Source of the DNA: Acidimicrobiales bacterium
GTDB taxonomy: Bacteria > Actinomycetota > Acidimicrobiia > Acidimicrobiales > Palsa-688
DNA length: 20,163 bases
Direction of reading: 5' to 3'
NCBI GenBank assembly: GCA_019241495.1
Contig: JAFAWZ010000318.1
Coordinates: 1-20,163, forward strand
Below are positions 5,989 through 13,614 of the stretch, piece by piece. The notes under the pieces were generated by a model. It was not told the origin of the DNA and searched no databases. It saw nothing but the letters and a program-made list of their open reading frames with translations. Both the position numbers and the translations under genes were made by a program. Each line of letters begins with the position of its first letter. Within the stretch, counting starts at the first letter, position 1.

Positions 5989-7098
5989 GTGACGGCCGTG
6001 GCTGACCTCATCGCCTGGGAAACCGCCACTCAGGTGGCGGCGCGAGTGGCGCGCCACCAGGTTCCCCTGACTGACTACGAGCGTCGCTCCCTGGAAGCGG
6101 ATTTCATGGAGATGACCTCGCGCGCCGAGGACCTCGTGGCGGCCGAGACCGGGCTTCGGTCCCTCGCCGGTCCGGCCCGGGCCCGAGTCACCGATCGGAC
6201 CCAGTGGGTCGAGGCGAACGTGGCATCGTTCCAACGTTTGCTGCGCCCGGTTCTCACCAAGTTGAGCGCCCGGACCAACGGGAAGGGGAAGGGCCGACTG
6301 GGTCCGCTTCCGGTACAGGCGTCGCGCCAGGTCGCCGGAGCCGAGATGGGGCTGGTTCTCGGCTGGATGTCGACCCGGGTGCTGGGCCAGTACGACCAGC
6401 TCATCATCGAGGACGAGAGTCCCGAGGACCAGGACATCGTCTACTACGTGGGCCCCAACATCGTCTCTATCGAGCGGCGTTACGGCTTCTCCCCGAAAGA
6501 GTTCAGGCTGTGGATTGCCCTTCACGAGGTGACCCATCGGGCCCAGTTCACCGGGGTGCCGTGGTTGCGCGAGCACTTCTTGTCGCTGGTCGAGCGGACC
6601 CTCGGCGGGATCGAGCCCGATCCCAAGCAGTTCCTCGAAGCGCTCAAACGGTCGGCCGCCAGCATCCGCGCCGGCCACAACCCCCTCGACGAGGGAGGCC
6701 TGGTCACCCTGGTCGCGGGCCCTGAGCAGTTCGCCGCCATCCAGGAGATCGGAGGCATGATGAGCCTCCTCGAAGGACACGGCGATGTCACGATGGATCG
6801 GGCCGGCGCCCCCTTGATCCCGAGCGCCCCCAGGTTCAGCCGCACGCTGAGGGAGCGGCGTCGCCAGCGGGGCCTGGGCAAGATGCTGGCTGTCCTCGTC
6901 GGCTTGGACGCCAAGATGCGCCAGTACGAACAGGGAGAGCGCTTCATCGCCGAAGTGGAGCGGGCCGGGGGCCGGGATCTGCTGTCGCGGGTCTGGGAGG
7001 GGCCGGAGTGGCTCCCGAGCTGGCCCGAGATCCGCACTCCCGGACTGTGGATCGAGCGGGCCGGGCTCGGAGGCCGCCCGGCCGTCGTTCCAGGGTGA
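5989..7098 (+). CDS. DUF2342-family zinc-dependent metalloprotease (coenzyme F420 biosynthesis-associated family)
   Basis: A 369-residue protein of the DUF2342 family, which is found in F420-producing actinobacteria and usually sits just before tilS, as it does here. The zinc site is HEVTH at residues 179-183 (LHEVTHRAQFTGVPWLREH), in the HExxH style of metallopeptidases. Other family features are LGQYDQL near 130, VYYVGPNI near 150, IQEIGGMMSLLEGHGDV near 247 and the MRQYEQGERF segment near 311. No signal peptide or membrane helix is evident. The substrate is not known for the family; the F420 label comes from gene co-occurrence, not a known step. The GTG at 5989 has GGGGAG eight bases upstream; a second GTG at 5998 is possible. 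Its stop TGA overlaps the tilS start as GTGA. Confidence 0.9.
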   Translation: MTAVADLIAWETATQVAARVARHQVPLTDYERRSLEADFMEMTSRAEDLVAAETGLRSLAGPARARVTDRTQWVEANVASFQRLLRPVLTKLSARTNGKGKGRLGPLPVQASRQVAGAEMGLVLGWMSTRVLGQYDQLIIEDESPEDQDIVYYVGPNIVSIERRYGFSPKEFRLWIALHEVTHRAQFTGVPWLREHFLSLVERTLGGIEPDPKQFLEALKRSAASIRAGHNPLDEGGLVTLVAGPEQFAAIQEIGGMMSLLEGHGDVTMDRAGAPLIPSAPRFSRTLRERRRQRGLGKMLAVLVGLDAKMRQYEQGERFIAEVERAGGRDLLSRVWEGPEWLPSWPEIRTPGLWIERAGLGGRPAVVPG

Positions 7099-8102
7099 GG
7101 CTCGAGGTGCCCGAGGCCGCCGACATTCCCGGGCCACCCGCCGGCCCGGTACAAGGGGGCAGCAAGGCGCCGGGTGGGCGCCGACTGCTGGAGCGCTGCC
7201 GTTTCCCGGACCCTGATAATGGTCCGGTCGCCCTGGCCGTTTCCGGCGGCCCCGATTCGATGGCCTTGATGGTCCTGGCCCACCTGGCTGGGTTGGGAGG
7301 CCGGGTCATCCACGTCGATCACGGCCTGCGCCGCGAGTCAGGAGGCGAGGCCCGGACCGTCGCCTCGGCCGCCGCCGCCTTCGGGTTCGCGTTCGAGGCC
7401 AGGACGGTCCGCATCGAGGCAGGGCCCGATCTCGAGGCCCGGGCCCGCCGGGCCCGCTATCAAGTCCTGCCACCGGGAGTCCTCGTCGGCCACACCATGG
7501 ACGACCAAGCCGAGACCATCCTGTTGAATCTCATCCGCGGCACGGGGATGGACGGCCTGGCCGGGATGCGACCGGGGCCAGGCCGACCTGATGTGGTTCG
7601 CCCTCTGATCGCCTTGCGTCGGGCCGACACCGTCGAGGTGTGCCGGGAAGCGAGGCTCACCCCGCTCGCCGATCCGAGCAACTTCGACCGGCGCTTCAGA
7701 CGCAACCGGATCCGCCACGAGGTCATCCCCCTGCTCAACGCGGTCGCCGATCGAGACGTGGTTCCGATCCTGGCTCGCCAGGCCGAGGTGGTGGCCGACG
7801 ACGTCGCCTTCTTGGACGACCTGGCCGCCGAGATCGACCCACGTGACAGCCGTGGCCTGCGTAAGGCTCCGGTGCAGCTGGCCCGGCGGGCTCTGCGGGG
7901 GTGGCTGCGGTCGGGTGACGAGGGGGGAGAGCAGCATCCCCCGTCCCGGGCCGAGATCAGCCGGGTGCTCGAGGTGGCCGCTGGCACCCACCAGGCGTGC
8001 GAGCTGTCCGGCGGCAGGCGAGTTCAGCGCCACCAGGGGCGGTTGGACGTGGTCGCCCGGACCGGCCCTCCTGCCGCGAGCGAGGCCAGGGGGCAGGGAT
8101 GA
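7095..8102 (+). CDS. tilS: tRNA(Ile)-lysidine synthetase
   Basis: A 335-residue ATP-dependent enzyme that puts lysine on C34 of the CAU-anticodon tRNA-Ile, changing it from Met to Ile reading. The N-type ATP pyrophosphatase P-loop is SGGPDS at residues 50-55, followed by VIHVDHGLR, and GHTMDDQAETILLNLIRGTG, DPSNFDRRFRRNRIRHEVIPLL later, shown here in parts as DPSN.D and RNRIRHEVIPLL. The length is like the short actinobacterial TilS forms, with a reduced C-terminal part. The frame is open well upstream, but GTG 7095 overlaps the preceding stop by GTGA and matches the operon style; an alternative GTG is at 7107. About 40 Pro/Gly-rich residues come before the P-loop domain. It ends in an ATGA overlap with hpt, the usual partner gene. 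Confidence 0.94.
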   Translation: MRLEVPEAADIPGPPAGPVQGGSKAPGGRRLLERCRFPDPDNGPVALAVSGGPDSMALMVLAHLAGLGGRVIHVDHGLRRESGGEARTVASAAAAFGFAFEARTVRIEAGPDLEARARRARYQVLPPGVLVGHTMDDQAETILLNLIRGTGMDGLAGMRPGPGRPDVVRPLIALRRADTVEVCREARLTPLADPSNFDRRFRRNRIRHEVIPLLNAVADRDVVPILARQAEVVADDVAFLDDLAAEIDPRDSRGLRKAPVQLARRALRGWLRSGDEGGEQHPPSRAEISRVLEVAAGTHQACELSGGRRVQRHQGRLDVVARTGPPAASEARGQG

Positions 8103-8692
8103 TCGACGTCGGATCGGCAGTCGAGTTCACCGACCCGCACATCGGCAGGGTCGTAGTACCCGCGGCGGATCTGCAGTGCAGGGTGCGGGAGCTCGGGGAG
8201 GCCATCACAGCCGACTACGCGAAGCGCCCACCGCTGCTCGTCGGGGTCCTGAAGGGCGCCTGCTTCTTCCTCTCCGACCTGGCCCGAGCCATACGCCTAC
8301 CGATCGAGATGGACTTCATGGCCGTCTCGTCGTACGGCAGCGCGACCCACACAAGCGGCGTGGTCCGCATCGTGAAGGACCTCGACGCCGACCTCACCGA
8401 CCGGCACGTGATCATCGTCGAGGACATCGTCGACTCCGGCCTCACTTTGTCTTACCTACGCCGGAACCTGGCCGCCCGCCACCCGGCGTCGTTGGAGGTG
8501 GTCGCCCTCCTCGTAAAAGAGGGTCTCCAGTCCGCCGAGCTGGATCTGGCCTACGTCGGGTTCCGGATCCCGCCGGAGTTCGTCATCGGCTACGGCCTCG
8601 ACGCCGCCGAGAGGTACCGGAACCTTCCGTTCGTCGCGGCCTACGTCGAAGGCGTCCCCCCGGGGACGACCACTACCCTTGAGCAACCGTGA
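8099..8692 (+). CDS. hpt: Hypoxanthine phosphoribosyltransferase
   Basis: A 197-residue purine salvage enzyme that converts hypoxanthine (and usually guanine) with PRPP into IMP or GMP. The PRPP-binding loop is VIIVEDIVDSGLTL near residues 101-114, preceded by LVGVLKGACFFLSDL, which forms the pyrophosphate loop, and MDFMAVSSYGS. The purine-binding part is AYVGFRIPPEFVIGYGLD with the C-terminal YRNLPFVA. ATG 8099 overlaps the tilS stop (ATGA) and its own stop overlaps the ftsH start (GTGA), so the three are probably co-translated. The tilS-hpt-ftsH order is widespread in Gram-positive bacteria. Confidence 0.96.
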   Translation: MIDVGSAVEFTDPHIGRVVVPAADLQCRVRELGEAITADYAKRPPLLVGVLKGACFFLSDLARAIRLPIEMDFMAVSSYGSATHTSGVVRIVKDLDADLTDRHVIIVEDIVDSGLTLSYLRRNLAARHPASLEVVALLVKEGLQSAELDLAYVGFRIPPEFVIGYGLDAAERYRNLPFVAAYVEGVPPGTTTTLEQP

Positions 8693-10587
8693 AACGCCTG
8701 GCGCGTAGCAAGTGGGCCTACCTGGTCCTGCCCGTCTTGGTCGGGCTCATCGCGGTGTTCACCCTGCGCGGCGGAAGCCACCGGACCACCCTGACGCTGA
8801 GCCAGTTCGACAGCACCTTGGGGAATCCGGGCCAGGTGACCACGGCCACCATCCACGACGGCGCTGACCAGATCACAGGGAGGTTGCGCGACGGCACCGG
8901 GTTTGTCGTCAGCTACCCGGATCGCCTGACCGAGACCCTGACGGCCAAGATGCTGGCCTCAGGCGCCAAGGTGACCGTCTCGCACAGCAAGGCCAACCCG
9001 TGGCTCTCGCTGGCCGGATATTGGGCACCCCTCCTGCTGATCGCCGGGCTGTTCGTGTACTGGGCGTATGCCATGCGGGGCGGGTCCCGGGTCATGGGTT
9101 TCGGCAAGTCGAGGGCCAAGCCGGTGGGCAAGGACGGGCCCAAGGTCACCTTCGCCGACGTGGCCGGAGCCGACGAAGCGGTCGCCGAGCTGGAAGAGAT
9201 AAGGGAGTTCCTCGAAGCACCGGGCCGCTTCCAGGCGGTGGGTGCCAAAGTCCCGAAGGGCGTGCTTCTCTTCGGCCCGCCCGGCACGGGCAAGACCCTC
9301 CTGGCCCGGGCGGTGGCCGGCGAAGCCGGGGTGCCCTTCTACTCCATATCGGGCTCGGACTTCGTGGAGATGTTCGTTGGGGTCGGCGCCAGCCGGGTCA
9401 GGGACCTGTTCGCTCAGGCCAAGGCGAACTCCCCGTCCATAGTCTTCGTGGACGAGATCGACGCGGTGGGCCGCCACCGCGGCGCGGGGTTGGGCGGCGG
9501 GCACGACGAGCGGGAGCAGACCCTCAACCAGCTGCTGGTGGAGATGGACGGGTTCGACGGCCAGGGAGAGGTCATTCTCATCGCCGCCACCAATCGCCCC
9601 GACATCTTGGACCCGGCCCTGCTCCGGCCCGGGCGCTTCGACCGCCAAGTGGTCGTGGACCGCCCCGACCTGGCCGGGCGCCGGCGCATCCTCGAAGTCC
9701 ACGCCAGGGGCAAGCCCATGGCCAAGAGCGCCGATCTCGACGTCCTGGCCCGGCGCACCCCCGGATTCACCGGGGCGGACCTGGCCAACCTCCTGAACGA
9801 AGCGGCCATCCTCACCGCCCGCCGAAACATCCGCCAGATTGGGATGCGCGAGTGCGAGGAAGCCATCGACCGGGTGCTCGCCGGGCCCGAGCGCAAGACC
9901 CTCGTCATGAGCGAGCACGACAAGCTGGTCACGGCCTACCACGAGGCGGGCCACGCCATCGTGGGCCACGTCCTGGCCCACGCCGACCCGATCCACAAGG
10001 TTTCCATCGTCGCCCGGAGCCGCTCGCTCGGTCTGACCTACACCCTCCCGGAGGACCGGTACAACCACTCCAAGAGCCAGCTGCGAGACTCCATGGCCAT
10101 GTGCCTCGGCGGTCGCAGCGCCGAGGAGATCGTCTTCGACGAGATCACCACCGGGGCGGAGAACGACATCGGCAAGGTGACCCGCATCGCCCGGGCCATG
10201 GTCACCGAGTACGGGATGAGCGAGGCGCTCGGTCCTCAGCAGCTCGGGGCGCATGACGGCGAGGTGTTCCTCGGCCGCGACCTCGGGCACAGGCCCAACT
10301 ATTCCGAGGAGGTTGCCGCCACCGTCGACCGCGAGGTTCGCAACCTGATCGACGAAGCACATGACCGGGCCTGCGCCGTGCTCGTCGAGCACCGGGCTGT
10401 TCTCGATGTGATGGCCCGGCGGTTGGTGGAGAAGGAGACGCTGGACGCCCTCGAGCTCGAGGAGCTGCTCGGTCCGCTCGGCCCGCCGGAGCAGGCCAGT
10501 GCCGCGCCGCCGAACATGACCGAAGCGCCCGGCGAGACCTCCCTCGCCCGCCGCTCCCCCCGCAACCGGAAGGCCACCGAAACATGA
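8689..10587 (+). CDS. ftsH: ATP-dependent zinc metalloprotease FtsH
   Basis: A 632-residue membrane-anchored AAA+ protease that removes faulty membrane proteins and some regulators. Two membrane helices are visible, about residues 10-26 and 107-124, with a small extracytoplasmic region between. The AAA module has Walker A GPPGTGKT at 196-203, Walker B IVFVDEIDAVG, and the second region of homology ATNRPDILDPALLRPGRFDRQ shown in part as NRPDILDPALLRPGRFDR. The zinc site is HEAGH at 418-422 with third ligand Asp493 in TGAENDI. The C-terminal tail is Pro/Ala rich. GTG 8689 overlaps the hpt stop by GTGA. It lacks a good ribosome site, and TACCCT at 8674-8679 lies nine bases before it, a possible internal -10 box. 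It overlaps folE by ATGA. Confidence 0.97.
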   Translation: MKRLARSKWAYLVLPVLVGLIAVFTLRGGSHRTTLTLSQFDSTLGNPGQVTTATIHDGADQITGRLRDGTGFVVSYPDRLTETLTAKMLASGAKVTVSHSKANPWLSLAGYWAPLLLIAGLFVYWAYAMRGGSRVMGFGKSRAKPVGKDGPKVTFADVAGADEAVAELEEIREFLEAPGRFQAVGAKVPKGVLLFGPPGTGKTLLARAVAGEAGVPFYSISGSDFVEMFVGVGASRVRDLFAQAKANSPSIVFVDEIDAVGRHRGAGLGGGHDEREQTLNQLLVEMDGFDGQGEVILIAATNRPDILDPALLRPGRFDRQVVVDRPDLAGRRRILEVHARGKPMAKSADLDVLARRTPGFTGADLANLLNEAAILTARRNIRQIGMRECEEAIDRVLAGPERKTLVMSEHDKLVTAYHEAGHAIVGHVLAHADPIHKVSIVARSRSLGLTYTLPEDRYNHSKSQLRDSMAMCLGGRSAEEIVFDEITTGAENDIGKVTRIARAMVTEYGMSEALGPQQLGAHDGEVFLGRDLGHRPNYSEEVAATVDREVRNLIDEAHDRACAVLVEHRAVLDVMARRLVEKETLDALELEELLGPLGPPEQASAAPPNMTEAPGETSLARRSPRNRKATET

Positions 10588-11207
10588 ACCTCCGCGATCG
10601 AGACGAGATCGAAGACGACGACGGCTTCCTCCCCGCGCCGGTAGACCGCCATCGCATAGAAGCCGCCGTCCGAGAGATCCTCGTTGCCATCGGCGAGGAC
10701 CCCGACCGGGACGGACTGGTCGAGACCCCTCGCCGGGTGGCGAGGATGTACGAGGAGATCTTCGCGGGGCTCCGGGAGGATCCCGGGGAGCATCTCAAGG
10801 TGGTCTTCGAGGCCAACCACGACGAGATGGTCATGGTCAAGGACATCCCGGTCTACAGCGTCTGTGAGCACCACCTGGTGCCTTGGTTCGGTCGAGCTCA
10901 CATCGCCTACATTCCGAACGACGACGGTCGTATCACAGGCCTTTCGAAGCTGGCCCGCCTCATAGAGGGGTTCAGCCGGCGGCCCCAGGTCCAGGAGCGG
11001 CTGACGACCCAGGTGGCCGATCGGATGGAGGCGGTGCTCGCCCCCCGAGGGGTGCTGGTGGTGGTCGAGGCGGAGCACCTCTGCATGTCCATGCGCGGCA
11101 TCCGCAAACCGGGGACCCTGACCGTCACCTCAGCGGTACGCGGTTTGATGCGTGACAGCGTAGCGACCCGCCAGGAGGCCATGAGCTTCATCCACGGCGG
11201 GCGATGA
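10584..11207 (+). CDS. folE: GTP cyclohydrolase I
   Basis: A 207-residue enzyme that turns GTP into dihydroneopterin triphosphate, the first step of folate synthesis. Zinc ligands are Cys94 and His97 in VYSVCEHHLVPW and Cys167 in EHLCMSMRGIRKPG, all intact, marking the zinc-dependent type IA form. Further family features are DPDRDGLVETPRRVARMYEE, GLSKLARLIEGFSRRPQVQE in its core GLSKLARL, and QERLT. The start ATG overlaps the ftsH stop (ATGA), as in mycobacteria, where folE also follows ftsH. A 27-bp gap separates it from folP. The N-terminal 15 residues are highly acidic and probably disordered. Confidence 0.97.
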   Translation: MNLRDRDEIEDDDGFLPAPVDRHRIEAAVREILVAIGEDPDRDGLVETPRRVARMYEEIFAGLREDPGEHLKVVFEANHDEMVMVKDIPVYSVCEHHLVPWFGRAHIAYIPNDDGRITGLSKLARLIEGFSRRPQVQERLTTQVADRMEAVLAPRGVLVVVEAEHLCMSMRGIRKPGTLTVTSAVRGLMRDSVATRQEAMSFIHGGR

Positions 11208-11234
11208 GGTGGATAGCCCCTGTACCCTGAGCCG

Positions 11235-12026
11235 GTGACCCGGGTTATGGGCGTATTGAATGTTACGCCCGACTCCTTTTCAGACGGTGGGAGATGGCTG
11301 GACCCGGCTGCCGCCGTTGCGCACGGCACGGAGATGTTCTCAGCCGGAGCGGAGATCGTCGACGTGGGTGGGGAGTCGACCCGCCCGGGGGCCTCACCCG
11401 TGCCCACCGAAGAGGAGATCCGGCGGGTGCTGCCGGTCGTCGAGGCGTTGTCCGAGCTCGGCGCCGTGTCGATAGACACCCGCAAGGCCGAGGTGGCCAA
11501 GGCCGCAGTCTTGGCTGGGGCCACGATCATCAATGACGTGTCCGCCGAGTTGTGGCCCCTCGCGGCCGACACGGGTGCCGGTTGGATCGCCATGCACATG
11601 CCGGCCGACCCGACCGTGATGCAGCAGCACGCCCACTATGACGACGTCGTCGGGGAGGTGACCGACCATCTGATGGCCCGGGCCGAGAAGGCCCGGGCGG
11701 CCGGCGTGCATCGCGTGTGGATAGACCCGGGCATCGGTTTCGGCAAGACCGCGGAGCACAACCTCAGCCTGCTCCGCCACCTCGATGCGCTGGTCGCGAC
11801 CGGGTGGCCGGTGGTGGTTGGCACCAGCCGGAAGTCCTTCCTCGGCCATCTGGCCTGCCGCCCGGGGGAGCACCCTCCCGGACCGGACGACCGTTTGGAG
11901 GGTACGGTCGCTACGACGGCGTGGGCCGTCCTGCAGGGGGTTGACATGGTCCGGGTCCACGATGCCCGTCCCGCGCTGATGGTGACCGGTCTGGCCCGAG
12001 CCGGCATGACGAGCAACTGGGCGTGA
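11235..12026 (+). CDS. folP: Dihydropteroate synthase
   Basis: A 263-residue TIM-barrel enzyme that joins 6-hydroxymethyl-7,8-dihydropterin diphosphate to p-aminobenzoate; it is the sulfonamide target. All signature loops are present: MGVLNVTPDSFSDGG near 5-19, DVGGESTRPGA, SIDTRKAEVA, INDVSAE, the MHMPADP loop, IDPGIGFGKTAEHN, GTSRKSFLG near 197-205 and the closing RVHD. The start is taken as GTG 11235; ATG 11247 would also keep the NVTPDSFSDGG loop. No ribosome site precedes the GTG, but TACCCT at 11223-11228 is six bases before it, so a leaderless internal transcript is possible. It is followed after 7 bp by the phosphatase-like gene rather than directly by folB. Confidence 0.97.
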   Translation: MTRVMGVLNVTPDSFSDGGRWLDPAAAVAHGTEMFSAGAEIVDVGGESTRPGASPVPTEEEIRRVLPVVEALSELGAVSIDTRKAEVAKAAVLAGATIINDVSAELWPLAADTGAGWIAMHMPADPTVMQQHAHYDDVVGEVTDHLMARAEKARAAGVHRVWIDPGIGFGKTAEHNLSLLRHLDALVATGWPVVVGTSRKSFLGHLACRPGEHPPGPDDRLEGTVATTAWAVLQGVDMVRVHDARPALMVTGLARAGMTSNWA

Positions 12027-12033
12027 CGGGCAA

Positions 12034-12567
12034 ATGGGCATGAAAGGCAAGTGGGCCAAGGGGATACCGCCCCGTTTCTTCGCGTGGATCATCAAGGGCA
12101 AGCTGGCGCTCAGCGAGCGCCCGGGTGGGTACGCCCGCAACCACCGCAAGGTGCGCCGACAGGAAGAGATCCTGTGGCTCAGGGGAGAGGGATTCACCCG
12201 CATCGTGTCGCTGCTGCCCTCGCCGCACAACCTGCACGCCTACGACGAGCTCGGGGTCACCTGGTCGCACGTCCCCTTCGGTCCCCACGACGACGCCTCG
12301 ATCGTTCTCACCGAGCTCTACACCCGCCTCCGGCAGTGGCTCGGCTCGGGGGAGCGGATCCTCGTCCACCAAGAAGAGCTGGGTGACCGGTTGATGGGCG
12401 TTGTGGCCGGCTACCTACGCTGGTCCGGAATGGTGCCGAGCGGGCCCAAGGCGATCGCCGTGGTCGAACGGATCCTGGGTCGCCAGATGGGACCCGACGG
12501 CCGTGAGCTGGTTGCCCTGACCCCGCAGCTTCCTGGCAGCGCCCCCGAGCCGCTCGTCGCCGAGTAG
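12034..12567 (+). CDS. Tyrosine/dual-specificity phosphatase-like protein with catalytic Cys replaced (probable pseudophosphatase)
   Basis: A 177-residue soluble protein that looks like a small dual-specificity phosphatase. WIIKGKLALSERPG near residues 18-31 resembles the entry segment of such enzymes, FTRIVSLLP near 54-62 the central strand, and VPFGPHDDAS (80-89) the general-acid loop. ILVHQEELGDRLMGVVAGYL aligns with the P-loop and following helix, where active enzymes have H-C-x5-R-S/T-G. Here the spacing is exact (His112, then position 113, then Arg119) but position 113 is Gln, coded CAA, and the S/T is Leu. That should abolish phosphocysteine catalysis while leaving a fold that could bind a phosphorylated ligand. 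ATG 12040 is an alternative start. It is inserted between folP and folB, which are often adjacent, so a folate-related or regulatory role is possible but unproven. The phosphatase assignment is by eye. Confidence 0.7.
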   Translation: MGMKGKWAKGIPPRFFAWIIKGKLALSERPGGYARNHRKVRRQEEILWLRGEGFTRIVSLLPSPHNLHAYDELGVTWSHVPFGPHDDASIVLTELYTRLRQWLGSGERILVHQEELGDRLMGVVAGYLRWSGMVPSGPKAIAVVERILGRQMGPDGRELVALTPQLPGSAPEPLVAE

Positions 12568-12570
12568 CAC

Positions 12571-12954
12571 GTGAGCGACCTCATCCAGCTCCGCGGCTTG
12601 CGGGCGACCGGGGTTCATGGCGTGTTGCCCGAGGAGAGAACGAGAGCCCAGCCTTTCGAGGTCGACGTCTACCTCGAGGTGGACCTCCGGACCGCCGGGG
12701 CCAGCGACGACCTGGCCGACACCGTCGACTACGGGTCGGTCGCCGAAGCCGTGTCTGCCGAGATATCCGGCCCCCACGCCGACCTGCTCGAGCACCTGGC
12801 CGAGCGCATCGCCCGGGCCGCCATGCAGGCGGGAGGGTCCCGGGTACAAGGCGTCACAGTCAGCCTGCACAAGCTCCGGCCCCCCGTTCCGGTCCACCTG
12901 CACTCCGCCGGCGTGCGGTTGCAGCGCCGACGCGCCGACCTGCTCCAACAGTGA
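12571..12954 (+). CDS. folB: Dihydroneopterin aldolase
   Basis: A 127-residue enzyme that cleaves dihydroneopterin to 6-hydroxymethyldihydropterin and glycolaldehyde, feeding folK. Visible family features are IQLRGLRATGVHGVLPEER at the N-terminus (pterin-binding region), VDVYLEVDL, DTVDYGSVAEAV, LLEHLAERIA and the catalytic-lysine segment VSLHKLRPPVPV near residues 96-107. Length is normal (about 120). GTG 12571 starts three bases after the stop of the phosphatase-like gene. The stop TGA overlaps a ten-codon open frame beginning GTG 12951, which leads into folK. Confidence 0.95.
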   Translation: MSDLIQLRGLRATGVHGVLPEERTRAQPFEVDVYLEVDLRTAGASDDLADTVDYGSVAEAVSAEISGPHADLLEHLAERIARAAMQAGGSRVQGVTVSLHKLRPPVPVHLHSAGVRLQRRRADLLQQ

Positions 12955-12979
12955 CCGGCCCAGAGATGGCCGCCTGGTC

Positions 12980-13555
12980 GTGACGGGCCGTCGCCCACGC
13001 CCGCAGGCGCCGACCTCCCGCCGGCCTCACCCCCCGGCCGGTGACGCGCCGTCGCCGCCCACCGCCGAGAGCGCCCTCCAAGAGAGGCGCCAACCTCGCG
13101 AACCGGTCCGGGCCTTTCTCGCCCTCGGTTCCAACCTGGGCGACCGCCGGGCTTACCTGCGCCAGGCCGTCGGGCGCTTGCCGGACGTGGTCGGCGTGTC
13201 GCACACCTACGAGACCGATCCCGTCGGCGGTCCGCCGGGCCAGGGGGCCTACCTGAATTGCGTCGTCGAGCTGCGCACGACCCGTACGGCCCGGGAGCTC
13301 TTGACCGCGGCCCAGGCGGCTGAAGCGGCCGCGGCGCGGGTTCGGATGGAGCGTTGGGGGCCTCGAACCCTTGACGTCGACGTTCTTCTCGTCGGTGAGG
13401 AGACCATCGACGAGCCCGACCTGGTCGTTCCTCATCCCCGCATGTGGGAGAGGGGGTTCGTCCTCGTTCCTCTCGCCGACCTGGCGCCCGAGCTGGTCAT
13501 CGGGCGGCTGACGTCCGAGCTGGCCCGGGGGGTGCGGCCGGCCGGGAAGCTGTAA
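12980..13555 (+). CDS. folK: 6-hydroxymethyl-7,8-dihydropterin pyrophosphokinase
   Basis: A 191-residue enzyme that transfers pyrophosphate from ATP to hydroxymethyldihydropterin, the substrate of folP. The conserved body begins at about residue 45 with RAFLALGSNLGDR and continues with SHTYETDPVGGPPGQGAYLNCV, and the signature RWGPRTLDVDVLLVGEE, then PHPRMWERGFVLVPLADLAPEL near the C-terminus. The first 44 residues are an unusual Pro/Arg-rich extension; no ATG, GTG or TTG occurs between GTG 12980 and the conserved body, so the extension is either real or the true start is a rarer codon. The longer open frame upstream overlaps folB and is not used. Its stop is followed by a 59-bp gap before panC. 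Confidence 0.92.
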   Translation: MTGRRPRPQAPTSRRPHPPAGDAPSPPTAESALQERRQPREPVRAFLALGSNLGDRRAYLRQAVGRLPDVVGVSHTYETDPVGGPPGQGAYLNCVVELRTTRTARELLTAAQAAEAAAARVRMERWGPRTLDVDVLLVGEETIDEPDLVVPHPRMWERGFVLVPLADLAPELVIGRLTSELARGVRPAGKL

Positions 13556-13614
13556 CGTTGAGCAAAAGCACGAACGGCACCCTTCCGAGGGGCCGGAACG
13601 TCTGAGAGGTCATC

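Noticed and set aside
5793..6005. 70-codon plus-strand open frame before the DUF2342 gene
   Set aside because: It overlaps the next gene, has no ribosome site and covers the stem-loop and promoter region; no motif in the product.
8959..10392. Minus-strand open frame (477 codons) opposite ftsH
   Set aside because: Shadow of ftsH; no motif, and it starts and ends inside a gene with all FtsH catalytic residues.
12617..12979. Upstream extension of the folK frame across folB
   Set aside because: The product is a Ser/Pro/Thr-rich shadow of folB; the FolK body begins only after 13100.
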